From Huiozyma naganishii CBS 8797 (Eukaryota; Ascomycota; Saccharomycetes; Saccharomycetales; Saccharomycetaceae): DNA of 64,000 bases. The position numbers and the translations under genes were made by a program. Shown here piece by piece: positions 10,005 through 21,868 of the stretch. The first letter of the stretch is position 1; each line of letters opens with the position of its first letter. The DNA lies in contig NC_035928.1 of the NCBI RefSeq assembly GCF_000348985.1, positions 310,001 to 374,000 on the forward strand, written 5' to 3'. A model generated the notes under the pieces. That model had not been told where the DNA came from, ran no database searches, and saw only the letters and a list, made by a program, of their open reading frames with translations.

Positions 10005-10076
10005 TGCCATTTCCAAGAATCGAACCTGGGTTTCATCGGCCACAACGATGTGTACTAACCACTATACTAAAATGGC
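10005..10076 (-). tRNA. tRNA-His (anticodon GUG)
   Basis: On the minus strand the 72-base sequence folds as a tRNA. The acceptor arms GCCATTT and AAATGGC pair, with discriminator A at 10005. The D arm region is TAGTATAGTGGTTAGTAC. The anticodon loop TTGTGGC has GTG at 10041-10043. The T arm is CCAGG-TTCGATT-CTTGG. No intron is present. The extra 5' G of histidine tRNA is not encoded (the preceding base is T), so it must be added after transcription by Thg1, as in other eukaryotes. It lies at the joint between the chromosome VII-like and chromosome II-like blocks. Confidence 0.97.
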
Positions 10077-10717
10077 ATATCCAAATTTTGGAAATTGTGT
10101 AAAAGTCTCAATTCTAATATCTAATATTTGAGCTTTACTTTCCGTTTAATTATGCTAATATGGTCAAAGGTAACTCAGATACTGGAAAGAACACTTTGTT
10201 CCTAAAGCGTGATGCTTTATGTAAATGCCAGTTTATAAGCTCTGCTTTGGTACCCGTCTATCCAGCTGAAAGTCGATATATAGATTGTGTACGAAGGGGA
10301 GGAACAATTGAGAAGATAGAGAAGCTGCGAGAGTTGCAACCCGCTGACTTGTTTGGTACAACAAAAAAAAATGTTAAGTGTGTAGGCTCCCAGTAATATA
10401 CTGTTTTATGCCTCGAATGAGCTGGATCGGATAAATATGTGGAGTTTGGGAAACAAAGTATGTTAAGATTAAAGACGTTCAAAAACAGCTGTTAAAGATA
10501 TGCCAGAGCTTAACAGCCAAAGTCTACAGTAATCGGAATAGACCTTATTGCCCTTGCCTATAAAGCCCATCGCATATGTTGTAGTGACTCTTCTGCTCGT
10601 TCGTCTGCAACTCATTTAGCCTTTTCAATCATTCACTGAATATATAATAAGTATACGTAGTCGCTCATATTTACATCTCTTTTCGTTTCAATACGGGGCA
10701 ATCTCTCTCTCTCTCGC
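10077..10717. other. Gene-free stretch at a synteny joint
   Basis: The 641-bp region runs from the 5' side of tRNA-His to the stop of ACH1. A 78-codon frame at 10160-10396 (+) begins with ATG but matches nothing I recognise and is probably chance. A CT-dinucleotide run lies at 10702-10714. I find no clear LTR, RNA gene or gene relic. Confidence 0.5.
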
Positions 10718-12298
10718 TCAGTCGACTGGATCCCATTCCGCAACCTTCATCGTACCCTTCTCTTGCAAGTTGGTGTGAAACTTCAGCGCGTTTCTTAGCA
10801 TGTGTGGTTCGTGCATACAGTTGTGTTTCGCCGCGTAGTGCTCGGATTTCTGGACGTAATCCATTAGCAAATCTTTGTAATCAGGGTGAGCGCACTGCTT
10901 GATGATCTCACGTGATCTTTCCCTTGGAGCAAGCCCTCTCAAGTCAGCAAGCCCCTGTTCAGTGACAACGACGTCCAGATCGTGTTCCGTTTGATCGACG
11001 TGCGATACCATGGGCACAATCGAGGATATACCCGTTGGGTCCGTCTTTGTTGGTCTTGCCGATGGACAGTGCATGATGGACAACTTGGCGTTTCTCAAGA
11101 AATCAGCAGAGCCGCCGAGCCCGTTCAACATACGGGACCCGTTGACGTTGGTCGAGTTTGCATGTGCGTAGATATCCACTTCAACAGGTGTGTTCATCGC
11201 AATGACACCAAGTCTTCTGATGATCTCTGGAGAGTTGGACACTACTTGCGATCTTAGGCACAGTTTGTGTTTGAAGTGTTCCCAATTCTCGAACGCCCTC
11301 TCGAAACCTTTCTCCGTGAGTCTGACTGAGGTCGCAGTCGCGTAGTCTAGAGACCCGTTGTCGAACAAGTCCAAGAAGGAGTCCTGTAGTACTTCCGTCC
11401 AGACGTTCAAGTGTTTGAAGTTGGCACCTGCAAGCCCCTCGATGACTGCGTTCGCGATGTTACCGATACCACTCTGCAATGGGAGTAAGTTTGGTGGAAG
11501 CCTGCCATGGTTGACCTCATCCCTGAAAAACTCTACGAGGTTGGCGGCTATCCCCTTGGACATCTCGTCTGATGGGGTGTTGGGGGGCACTTTGTCCCTC
11601 GTGGTGGACTCGACAATGGCAACGACTCTTTCCGGATCCACTGGGATCGAGTCCAACCCTGATTTCTGATCCACTTTTGTGTAAGGGTAAGGTTGTCTGT
11701 ACGGTGGCAGCACGGGCATATCGATATCGTGAATCCCCTCGAACGAGGGAGTCGCTGTGTTGACCTCGACAATGATTTTGTCGCTGACGGAGACAAACTC
11801 AGGCGACCCACCCACAGAGGGCCCCGGTACAATCGACCCGTCCTCTTTGATAGCGGTGGCCTCAATGATCATGTAGTCGAGGATCTTCCCATCCGTTCTG
11901 TCCCTCGTGTAAAACCCGTACGTCAAATCCTGTGGGAACATCGACAGATGCTTATCGAAAAACTTGATCCTTCCCTGGTTGATCGCCTTTGCGATCGGCT
12001 TCCCAACTTGGTGGGGGGCTCTCCTCAGGATCATACCGTTTTGCGCCCACAGCTCCTCCTCTGGACCAGCAGATGCCCCAACGAACAGATTGAACTGCAG
12101 CTTCCCCTGTAGATCGTTCTGCTCCACATGGTCCACGAGTGCCTCGGGGACACACTTCGGAGTCCCGACCCCGGTAAACCCGGACCACCCAAGGTACTGT
12201 CCGGACTTGAACAGCGGGATCAACTCGTGCGCCTCCTTCACCCTATTCAAGTAAGGAGCGTACCTCACTCTACTCTTTAATAACTGCGAAATGGTCAT
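10718..12298 (-). CDS. ACH1: ACH1, mitochondrial acetyl-CoA hydrolase / CoA-transferase
   Basis: The predicted protein is 526 residues, the usual family length. It carries the class I CoA-transferase blocks [19 protein letters not shown] near the N-terminus, [17 protein letters not shown] and [14 protein letters not shown] around residues 280-315, and [18 protein letters not shown] near the C-terminus. The Glu in the TEVLQD segment is the likely thioester-forming catalytic residue by family analogy. Ach1 moves CoA between succinyl-CoA or acetyl-CoA and acids, and in yeast detoxifies acetate and supplies mitochondrial acetyl units. The start ATG (12296-12298) gives a basic, Ser-containing N-terminus compatible with mitochondrial import. 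It heads the chromosome II-like block (YBL015W onward) and is GC-rich. Confidence 0.96.
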   Translation of the reverse strand: MTISQLLKSRVRYAPYLNRVKEAHELIPLFKSGQYLGWSGFTGVGTPKCVPEALVDHVEQNDLQGKLQFNLFVGASAGPEEELWAQNGMILRRAPHQVGKPIAKAINQGRIKFFDKHLSMFPQDLTYGFYTRDRTDGKILDYMIIEATAIKEDGSIVPGPSVGGSPEFVSVSDKIIVEVNTATPSFEGIHDIDMPVLPPYRQPYPYTKVDQKSGLDSIPVDPERVVAIVESTTRDKVPPNTPSDEMSKGIAANLVEFFRDEVNHGRLPPNLLPLQSGIGNIANAVIEGLAGANFKHLNVWTEVLQDSFLDLFDNGSLDYATATSVRLTEKGFERAFENWEHFKHKLCLRSQVVSNSPEIIRRLGVIAMNTPVEVDIYAHANSTNVNGSRMLNGLGGSADFLRNAKLSIMHCPSARPTKTDPTGISSIVPMVSHVDQTEHDLDVVVTEQGLADLRGLAPRERSREIIKQCAHPDYKDLLMDYVQKSEHYAAKHNCMHEPHMLRNALKFHTNLQEKGTMKVAEWDPVD

Positions 12299-12757
12299 CC
12301 TGTAGGGCCGTGTGTGTATGTATGAATCTAGAATTGATAGTGGTTCTCAACCGTTGGGAAAAGTGCTAACAACCTTAGATCTCTCTTCTTTATTATATAT
12401 ATATATATATATATATATTATAAACGTATAATGCACGTAATTACGAACCAACAACGATAAACACACACCTATATATATAGGGAGTGTACACGTCTGACTG
12501 TGTCTGTTCCCATCAACAGTTGGTACCCAAGTGGGCGGGACCTTCGTGCGCGTGCTGCCTGCAGCGGGTGGGAGGTGCGGCTGAGGAGTGGGTGAGCGTG
12601 TTTCGACCAATCACAGTCGAGGATGCGGTGAGGTCGAGGATGCGACATGGGACCGGGACCAGGTCCCCCCTCCTGTGCAAGAGGACAGCGTGGGGGGGGG
12701 GTTCTGCAAGGTTGATGATCACGATGCTGGACGGATGGACGGGGGATGGCTCGTTGG
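12299..12757. other. Intergenic, ACH1 promoter and FUS3 3' flank
   Basis: The 459-bp gap contains an (AT)n tract at 12394-12419, ATATATATA near 12470, and a G-rich patch with a nine-G run near 12691-12699. I recognise no gene. The frames here are short and low in complexity. Confidence 0.5.
12394..12419. repeat. (TA)n microsatellite upstream of ACH1
   Basis: About 13 TA units lie 96 bp upstream of the ACH1 start, where a TATA element or 5' leader would be expected. Confidence 0.88.
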
Positions 12758-14546
<1,789 letters not shown>

Positions 14547-17500
14547 ATGAGGGGTACAGTGGGCACGTTGGCTGTATGGTGTCTGTGGCTGCTGTGCGGC
14601 GTAAACTGGATGCAGCTAGCTGCAGCAAAGGAGGTGAAGTTTGTACCTACAGTTACGAAGGTGAAGGATGATGACAGCTTCAACATCATGCCGTTCGATG
14701 ACTCTACAGTGCTGCTGAGGCTTTCAAGTGATAAGGTGGTGATCAGTAGGGATAACGGTGTCTCTTGGTCCGGAATTGGTGGCGTCAAGGGGCCCGTTGT
14801 CGCCATGAGGGTGGACGAGCAGTACCCTAAGACCAGAGCATCGATATTCACTGTTGACGGCGGTGTGCATTTGACAGATGACATTGGCAAGACATGGAGG
14901 CATTCAAAGTTACAGCTGGAGGATGGGATGGGGATTTACAACTGTGTGCTGTACTCTCACCCTGAGTCCAAGGACTATATGCAGATGAATTGCAACGTAT
15001 GTGAAAAAAGCGATAAATCTCCTTCGAAATCACAACATTTCAGGTCGTCGTTGAAAAACTGCAGAAGAGAAACGTTTGCCTCGAGGGATAAGGGCAAAAC
15101 ATTCAAAGAAGTTCGCCTGAACAACCATAACGAACTCGTTAAGGATACAATCACCAGTGATGTGGAATGCCAGTTTGCGAAAAATTACAAAGATTCGCCT
15201 ATGGACGTCGCGGATTCGACTATTCTGTGCTATTTGGAAGTGATAAAACGTGAGGAAAACATTCAAAAGTTCCCAGTGGCTTTCTTCTACACGACAGATT
15301 TTGGGAAGACGACCACCCCGGTCTCCTTCTTCAAAGATATGATTGTCACGTCATTTGAAATTTTGAAATCGTACATCGTTGTCATCACACAAGGTGATAA
15401 GTACAACCAATTCTCCCCCAAAAGAATATGGATCTCCACGGATGCTGTGGATTTTAAGGAAGCATATCTGCCTACTAACTTACGGAACATCGTACCCCAG
15501 ACGATTACCGAAGATCTACAGGGAAGAATCATTTGCCCCATCAAGTCAATGGATCCAAAGGATGCAGAGGACCCAAACAGCACCATAACTGGTAACACGG
15601 CATCTGAAATATTCGTGTCAGATTCCTCAGGGTTGAAATTCCACGTACTCGATTGGTTTTCTGATGCAGACGCTGGCTTTGCTGCGATGCAACAGCTAGA
15701 ATTTCTGAGGGGGACCTCGATCCTAAAATACTTCTCGTCCCTAAGCGGGAGGGGAAGGAAGAACCATAATAAAGAAGGTAAGAAGGGGAAGGGGAAGTTC
15801 AAAAGAAAAGTGGTCACAAAGATCACTACCGATAACGGTATCACTTGGAAAAACTTGAGAGTGATAGATCCGAACAGTGACGACGACTACCCATGTGACA
15901 TCACGAACGTCGAAAATTGCTCCTTGAAATCGTTCATTTTCAGCGATGAACTGGCAGATCCAGCGGCCGGTATCATGATGATGATTGGCTCCGTGTCTGA
16001 TGGATCCGTAATAAGTCTTGAAGACCAAGCCACTTTCCTCACCAGAGATGGCGGGGACACATGGAGGAAAGTTTTTGACTTCCCAGTAGCATATGTTATG
16101 GGAGACTACGGGAATGTGATAATGGCTGTTCCCTTTGACCCAGAAGAAGATGGAGATCTACAGAGCGAAATATACTACTCCTTGGATCAGGGCTACACTT
16201 GGAACGAATACGAATTGCCGGAATCGTTCTTCCCTATAGAGTTACTCTCCGTTACAAGAGACGGATCAGGTCTCCATTTCATGCTAAATGGTGCCTCATT
16301 CCGCATGGACAGTGATTCCACATTTAATCTTGTCTACTCTATTGATTTCTCTAGTGCATTCGATGGGCGGAAGTGCATGGATGACGACTTTGAATCGTGG
16401 GATCTTAACAACGGAAAATGTATCTCAGGCGCCAAATATAGTTACAAAAGAAGAAAGCAGGATGCAGAGTGTTTAGTTGGAAGCACCTTTAAGGACTTAC
16501 AATTGATTGAAGAGGAGTGCCAGCAGTGTGATGAATCCGATTACGAATGTGCCTTTGAATTTTCAAGAGATAAAAATGGTAATTGCGTCCCAGACTATAA
16601 TCTGCTGAAACTCTCGGAGGTATGTTCAAACAAAAAGGGGACTGTTTCATTAAAACCAATGAAACACCTCAAGTCTGACAGATGCAAAAACCCTATGGAT
16701 ATTGAATTGGTACAAGTTGAATGCCCTGGTTCAACTGATCCTGCCAAAGGTGGTGATTTGGTTGTGGCCACTGAAAATAAATATGACAACAAGATAAGGT
16801 TCTATCAGTATTTTGACTCTTCAACCGAAGAAAGTATCATTATTGTTGATGAATACGGAGTTGCTTACATTTCACACGACGGTGGGATTATAATGAAGCA
16901 TTTGGACACTAATGATGAGCGAATCCAAGAAGTAATTTTCAACCCACACTTTAATGACTCCGCGTATCTATTTGGTACTAACGGCAACCTTTTTATGACA
17001 CATGATAGCGGGTACAGTTTCTCGGCCACAGAACTACCAGAATCCATGCAATTGGGATTCCCATTAGACTTCCATGCGCACGACAAGGGTAAATTTATTT
17101 ATTATGGTGCGACAAACTGTGATTCAATTTACTCGCCAGATTGTCACGCAGTTGCCTTCATCACACACGATGGGGGTGAAACGTTTCAAGAAATGTTAGC
17201 AAATACAATACATTGCGAGTTTTCGGGTTCGCACTATGAACATCCGTATAACAAAAACATGGTTATCTGTCAAGTTAGGGATAAAAAATCTCAAAAGATC
17301 ATGCTTGTTTCCTCCACAGATTATTTCAAGAACGATAAACACATAATCTTCGATGATATCATAGGATACATGTCGAGTGAAGGATTCAGCGTTGTCGCTG
17401 TTAATCATGATAATCAAGAGTTGCGGGCGTTGGTTACTTTAGACGGTCATGAATTCGCTGAAGTTAAGCTACCACAGGAGCTAGAAGGTATGAAACAGGA

Positions 17501-19382
17501 AACGTTCACAGTCCTTGGTGCCGAAATGGGTAGTATTTTCATGCATATGTCTACCAACACAGAACCGGACCATTCCTACGGTGACTTGATGAAATCCAAT
17601 TCTAATGGTACATCTTTTGTCACATTGCAGAAAGCTGTGAACAGAAACGATATTGGTATTGTAGACTTCGAAAAAATTCAGAGATTGGAAGGGATAATCT
17701 TAATCAACGTAGTTGACAACCCTGATGATGTCAAAAATAATGATAAAGACAAGATTTTAAGATCCAAGATTACGTTTAATGATGGTTCGGACTGGTCCTA
17801 TCTTACCGCACCTCAAAAAGATTCGGAAGGGAAAAAATACCGTTGTAACACCAAGAAACCTGAAGAATGCTCTTTGAACATTCACGGGTTTACCGAAGGT
17901 ATAGACGGTAGAGATACGTACTCATCGGGATCTGCTTTAGGGATGATGTTTGCTTTAGGTAATGTTGGTGACTCTCTCTTGCCCAAGGATAAGTGCTCGA
18001 CATTTCTCACCGTTGATGGTGGGAAGACTTGGAAAGAAGTTAGAAAGGGTCCTTCGCACTGGGAATATGGTGATCAAGGGGGGATTCTTGTGTTAGTCCC
18101 ATCTATGGACTTGACGAACACGTTATCTTATTCTTTGGATAATGGTTTGAACTGGAATGAATTTCAATTTACTGAGGATAAAGTTGTTATTGCGGACCTT
18201 GTTACAGTACCAAGAGATTCCGCATTGAGATTCTTATTGATTGCGGCTTCCACGAGTATTACTGGTGAATCTGGTAGGACATTTGCCATTGATTTTTCAA
18301 ACAGCTTCGAAAGACAATGTAAATTTGGCTCTGAAGGTAAAGACAGCGATGATTTCAAATATGTTTCTTTGCAACCAGATTGTTTGTTTGGTCATAAATC
18401 TGAATTCTTGAAGAAGGTCAACAGTCACTGTTATGTTGGACAGGTACCATTGTTTTCTTACACTAGAATTATTGAAAACTGTACTTGTGGCAGACAAGAC
18501 TTTGAATGTGACTACAATTATCAAAGAGTCAAAGACGGGACTTGTAAACTGATTGATGGGTTAACACCCCAACCAGCGATTAATGTTTGCAAATTGGACC
18601 CAGAGTTGGTCGAGTATTATGAACCCACCGGTTACAGAAAGATTCCATTGTCGACCTGTCAAGGGGGTTTAAGATTAGACGAATCCTCCGACAAATTTGC
18701 ATGCCCCGGAAAGGAAAAAGAATTCAGGGAAAGATACAGTGTCAGTGGTCATTTCTTCTTTAGCACGTTCTTTATCTTCTTCCTTCTTTTCATTATTTTC
18801 GGCTGGGTTATTTACGATAGAGGTGTTAGAAGAAATGGAGGGTTTGCTAGGTTTGGTGAAATTAGGTTAGGAGAGGATGATCAACTCATTGAGAATAACA
18901 CCATGGATAAATTTGTAAATTCCATTTTGAAAGGTGGGTTGGTCCTGTTCTCTGGGATCTACGCAGGGGTGCATCTATCAAGTAGGGCCATCACGGCATT
19001 TTTCAGGCGTGCTTCGGAAAGGTTCGGTGGTCGGAGAAATCCAAGCTATACATCTCTGATGAATGATCAGTTCCTCGATGAGGCAGATGACTTGTTGGCT
19101 GGCCATGACGAAGATGCAAATGATCTATCTAGCTTCATGGACCACGAGAACAACTTTGATATTGATGATGATGACGAAAGTGTACCTGCAGGCTTGAACG
19201 GAGAAAGTGTCTCATCCAGAAATGAAGCTGAAGAGACAACGAATTTTGCGGCTCCTCGATCTGTGCCAAGTGAAGAACCTGAATTGAAAAAGACTACTGG
19301 AGCCGGCAGCAACAGTTTGGTGGCTCCAGGTGAAGCACAAAACTTTTCAAAAGACACTGATAACACCGAGGCACCAAAATAA
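14547..19382 (+). CDS. PEP1: PEP1 (VPS10), carboxypeptidase Y sorting receptor
   Basis: The predicted 1611-residue type I receptor has a signal peptide (hydrophobic LAVWCLWLLCGVNWM, cleaved near AAAKE) and two tandem Vps10 domains. Each domain is a ten-bladed propeller with BNR/Asp-box motifs such as SRDNGVSWSG, TRDGGDTWRKV, SLDQGYTW and TVDGGKTWKEV. Each ends in a Cys-rich 10CC module (CQQCDESDYECAFEF; CTCGRQDFECDYNY). One transmembrane helix (FFFSTFFIFFLLFIIFGWVIY, quoted in part) lies near residue 1412. An acidic cytosolic tail with DDLLAGHDEDAND follows, suited to clathrin adaptors and retromer. The protein carries carboxypeptidase Y from the late Golgi to the prevacuolar endosome and recycles. 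It sits divergently from FUS3, as in S. cerevisiae (YBL016W/YBL017C). GC content falls toward the 3' half. Confidence 0.97.
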   Translation: MRGTVGTLAVWCLWLLCGVNWMQLAAAKEVKFVPTVTKVKDDDSFNIMPFDDSTVLLRLSSDKVVISRDNGVSWSGIGGVKGPVVAMRVDEQYPKTRASIFTVDGGVHLTDDIGKTWRHSKLQLEDGMGIYNCVLYSHPESKDYMQMNCNVCEKSDKSPSKSQHFRSSLKNCRRETFASRDKGKTFKEVRLNNHNELVKDTITSDVECQFAKNYKDSPMDVADSTILCYLEVIKREENIQKFPVAFFYTTDFGKTTTPVSFFKDMIVTSFEILKSYIVVITQGDKYNQFSPKRIWISTDAVDFKEAYLPTNLRNIVPQTITEDLQGRIICPIKSMDPKDAEDPNSTITGNTASEIFVSDSSGLKFHVLDWFSDADAGFAAMQQLEFLRGTSILKYFSSLSGRGRKNHNKEGKKGKGKFKRKVVTKITTDNGITWKNLRVIDPNSDDDYPCDITNVENCSLKSFIFSDELADPAAGIMMMIGSVSDGSVISLEDQATFLTRDGGDTWRKVFDFPVAYVMGDYGNVIMAVPFDPEEDGDLQSEIYYSLDQGYTWNEYELPESFFPIELLSVTRDGSGLHFMLNGASFRMDSDSTFNLVYSIDFSSAFDGRKCMDDDFESWDLNNGKCISGAKYSYKRRKQDAECLVGSTFKDLQLIEEECQQCDESDYECAFEFSRDKNGNCVPDYNLLKLSEVCSNKKGTVSLKPMKHLKSDRCKNPMDIELVQVECPGSTDPAKGGDLVVATENKYDNKIRFYQYFDSSTEESIIIVDEYGVAYISHDGGIIMKHLDTNDERIQEVIFNPHFNDSAYLFGTNGNLFMTHDSGYSFSATELPESMQLGFPLDFHAHDKGKFIYYGATNCDSIYSPDCHAVAFITHDGGETFQEMLANTIHCEFSGSHYEHPYNKNMVICQVRDKKSQKIMLVSSTDYFKNDKHIIFDDIIGYMSSEGFSVVAVNHDNQELRALVTLDGHEFAEVKLPQELEGMKQETFTVLGAEMGSIFMHMSTNTEPDHSYGDLMKSNSNGTSFVTLQKAVNRNDIGIVDFEKIQRLEGIILINVVDNPDDVKNNDKDKILRSKITFNDGSDWSYLTAPQKDSEGKKYRCNTKKPEECSLNIHGFTEGIDGRDTYSSGSALGMMFALGNVGDSLLPKDKCSTFLTVDGGKTWKEVRKGPSHWEYGDQGGILVLVPSMDLTNTLSYSLDNGLNWNEFQFTEDKVVIADLVTVPRDSALRFLLIAASTSITGESGRTFAIDFSNSFERQCKFGSEGKDSDDFKYVSLQPDCLFGHKSEFLKKVNSHCYVGQVPLFSYTRIIENCTCGRQDFECDYNYQRVKDGTCKLIDGLTPQPAINVCKLDPELVEYYEPTGYRKIPLSTCQGGLRLDESSDKFACPGKEKEFRERYSVSGHFFFSTFFIFFLLFIIFGWVIYDRGVRRNGGFARFGEIRLGEDDQLIENNTMDKFVNSILKGGLVLFSGIYAGVHLSSRAITAFFRRASERFGGRRNPSYTSLMNDQFLDEADDLLAGHDEDANDLSSFMDHENNFDIDDDDESVPAGLNGESVSSRNEAEETTNFAAPRSVPSEEPELKKTTGAGSNSLVAPGEAQNFSKDTDNTEAPK

Positions 19383-19564
19383 TAAGTATATGCCCTGTGG
19401 GCAATATGATGTATACCATATAAAGTCGTAATGCACTGCTCTCAGCAGAATAACATCCCAACACTACGAAATGAGACTTTTAAAAAGAACAGAATATTTT
19501 TCTTCCTGTTTAAGCAGTACACACTGTCTTTTTAAAGGCCACCAGAAGAAGGTAGTGCATATCA

Positions 19565-20053
19565 ATGAGTCCAAAGCGCTTTAAAGAATGGCAATATTAT
19601 AAGATAGTAATGTATGTGTGTGAGTTGAGAAGCGATGGCTTATAGGGCTTATATTCCTTTTAATCGAAGTGTTTTGTACCTGCTTACTAAAAACCAATAA
19701 TTATAACCAGCACATCTCAGAACGATGAGAGAGATCAAGAGTTCCAAATGGATGAAATGACTTGGAGACAGTGGATCAATAATGCGCTAAAACGCTCACA
19801 TGGAATATACGGTGAAGGGATTGAGTACTACATTTTGAATCGAGACGAAAAGATCATATACTTGAAGGTCAATTATACAGATGCTACACTCTTTAGTAGT
19901 GCCCTGGCTACTTACACATCCTCAGACGAACTGCTAGGGTTTCCACTAGTTGTTAACATAATACAAGAGACGCCGTACTTGAAAGAGTTGAAGACTAATG
20001 ACGATGATAAATTATGGTTCAATAATGAACTGAATGAAATAGATGATGAGTAA
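19565..20053 (+). CDS. POP8: POP8, RNase P/MRP subunit, two exons
   Basis: Exon 1 is 19565-19611 (MSPKRFKEWQYYKIV plus two bases). Exon 2 is 19711-20053. Joining them restores a codon for Ile and gives KIVITSQNDE, which matches yeast KLSITS at the same place. The full protein is 129 residues (S. cerevisiae Pop8 is 133). The second exon alone would start at the ATG at 19748 and lose the conserved FKEWQYYKI segment. The core MTWRQWINNALKRSHGIYGEG is diagnostic. Pop8 is a small protein of nuclear RNase P and RNase MRP, which mature tRNA 5' ends and 5.8S rRNA. The S. cerevisiae gene (YBL018C) also has one intron near this position, so the structure is ancestral. The gene converges on APN2. Confidence 0.93.
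19612..19710 (+). other. Spliceosomal intron of POP8
   Basis: This 99-base intron has the perfect donor GTATGT at 19612-19617 and branch sequence TACTAAA at 19685-19691 (one base from the yeast consensus TACTAAC). The acceptor is CAG at 19708-19710, 21 bases past the branch A. Translation through it hits a stop, and splicing keeps the frame. Confidence 0.9.
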
Positions 20054-20136
20054 AGCAAAAAAAGGGCACTACATGAAGAAACGCGACCGTATTTACTCGT
20101 TACTGTTATTATGTATTGAAATGGACAGATAAATAA

Positions 20137-21717
20137 CTATGCCCATTGAAAGAATTTACAAGAAGCCTCTTTGTTCCTGTCATCGCCTCTGCTTCTTCGA
20201 CAGATCCAGAACTTCTTCCCAGGATTGCTGGAGGTTTTTGATGTTTTTAGAGTCGCTTCTTCCCCGTGGTCACACAAAGGTGGGTCACCAAAGGCGTTCT
20301 TGAAAAAGGGAACAGTTGCCTTTTTTAGCGTCTTTGGTACTGTGATAGTGCATTCTTGGGAAGGTGTCATAAATATTGGTTCATTTGAAGGAGTTACAAG
20401 TTTTGGTTGCTTGGAACTTTTGAAGAAACTGTCAATGGAACTTGTTCTTGATGCGGGTCGCTTCTTAACATCAATTGCAGTTGCTGTAGCTCGTGATTCT
20501 GCTTGTGAAGTAGGAGATATTGGTGTCAATGTTTTACTTTTACCTTTGGTAAACATGCTCATGACGTTATGGTTCAACAGATTATATTTGTACTTGGCTT
20601 CAAACCTCGGGATTTTCGGTGACATAGTAACTCCCGTAAGCGCACTATCCAAACGTAAATCTGTGTACACTGGACAATGATCTGATCCTTGGACATCCGG
20701 TAAAATGTTGGAATCCCGTATCGACTGTTGAAGCTTGTTGCTCACTAGGATAAAGTCTATTCGCGAACCAAAATTCATGGGGCGTGTGTTCTTTTGGGTG
20801 TTCCAAACAGTGTACATCTTCAATCGATCTCTCTTTTGGATAAATCTTGTGGAATCCAACAACAGTCCCCCTTGTGCTAATTCTGGGATTATCGAGTCGC
20901 AAAGTAGCTGATTAAGAAACCTTCGATGCGGTTTTGAATGGTCCATTATGAAGTTTTGTGCCTGTACCGCGCACTTATCTTCAAGTTCACATCCACCTTT
21001 GTAACTACCCAGACCGAGTTCTTGTATTGCGTCAGCTGAGTCTATAAGGTCTCTACAAACATTCAAATCGCCCATTAGGACGACTCTTTTCCCCATAGTT
21101 TCCAAGTTCTTAACCCTTTGAAATAGCATCCTTAGGAAGTGGCATCTAAACAATTCGCCCTCGTCCGTTCCTGTCGAATTTGCAGGGCAGTACACTGATA
21201 TTACTACGGTGTTACAAGCCAATTCAATCATAACGCATCGACCCTCTGAATCTAATTTCAATGCATCTGCTTCTTCCAGAGTGTCAACGTAACCACCTAT
21301 ACCAATACTGGGATCATCCCTGTAACGTACGGTGCAGTTTTTGGTCAGTTTAATAGGTAGATAACCACTAATACCCTCTTCAGCTTTGAGCACCGTGAGA
21401 AATGGGCTCAATGGGTGGCCGGATGGGTACTTTCTGACCCATACGCCAACCCCGGAATAACTTTTCTTCGTGCTAGGGATGGAGATGAACGAATGGAACC
21501 CGTCGATACACCCGAGTTTCGCATCTATGTTCTCCCTAGATACTTTCAGCTCTTGAAAAGTGATGATATCAGCATTGAAGTAATTAAATGTTTTGGTGAG
21601 AGATGGGGTCCAATCATGGAAGGGTTTGTAGTGAAACAACGTTCTTACTCCGTTCACATTGAACGTCAAAATCCTTACACAATCCCCATCGACCACATCC
21701 TTGGGTGGAATATGCAT
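20137..21717 (-). CDS. APN2: APN2, class II AP endonuclease with GRF zinc finger
   Basis: The predicted protein is 526 residues. The N-terminal endonuclease/exonuclease/phosphatase domain shows LTFNVNGVRT, FQELK (metal-binding Glu), the GDLNVCRD segment and the C-terminal GSDHCPVYTDL (catalytic His). A PCNA-binding PIP-like box, SIDSFFKSS, lies in the linker near residue 425. A GRF zinc finger (CDHGEEATLKT...FWICRRSRGD...CKFFQWA) ends the protein. Apn2 cleaves DNA 3' of abasic sites and trims damaged 3' termini as a back-up to Apn1 in base excision repair. All functional parts are intact. It is tandem with RFT1, as in S. cerevisiae. Confidence 0.96.
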   Translation of the reverse strand: MHIPPKDVVDGDCVRILTFNVNGVRTLFHYKPFHDWTPSLTKTFNYFNADIITFQELKVSRENIDAKLGCIDGFHSFISIPSTKKSYSGVGVWVRKYPSGHPLSPFLTVLKAEEGISGYLPIKLTKNCTVRYRDDPSIGIGGYVDTLEEADALKLDSEGRCVMIELACNTVVISVYCPANSTGTDEGELFRCHFLRMLFQRVKNLETMGKRVVLMGDLNVCRDLIDSADAIQELGLGSYKGGCELEDKCAVQAQNFIMDHSKPHRRFLNQLLCDSIIPELAQGGLLLDSTRFIQKRDRLKMYTVWNTQKNTRPMNFGSRIDFILVSNKLQQSIRDSNILPDVQGSDHCPVYTDLRLDSALTGVTMSPKIPRFEAKYKYNLLNHNVMSMFTKGKSKTLTPISPTSQAESRATATAIDVKKRPASRTSSIDSFFKSSKQPKLVTPSNEPIFMTPSQECTITVPKTLKKATVPFFKNAFGDPPLCDHGEEATLKTSKTSSNPGKKFWICRRSRGDDRNKEASCKFFQWA

Positions 21718-21868
21718 ACTATGTGCAGGTTGGTGTTCTGAATGGCAATAGGAGGTGCCATAGCCTGGATACTGTCTGTTCCTACGGCACAGCCTGTTAA
21801 GATCAAATCTTTTAACTTAAAAAAGTATACGTTATAATAGAGGGACAGTATTATGAACTTTAAACACG

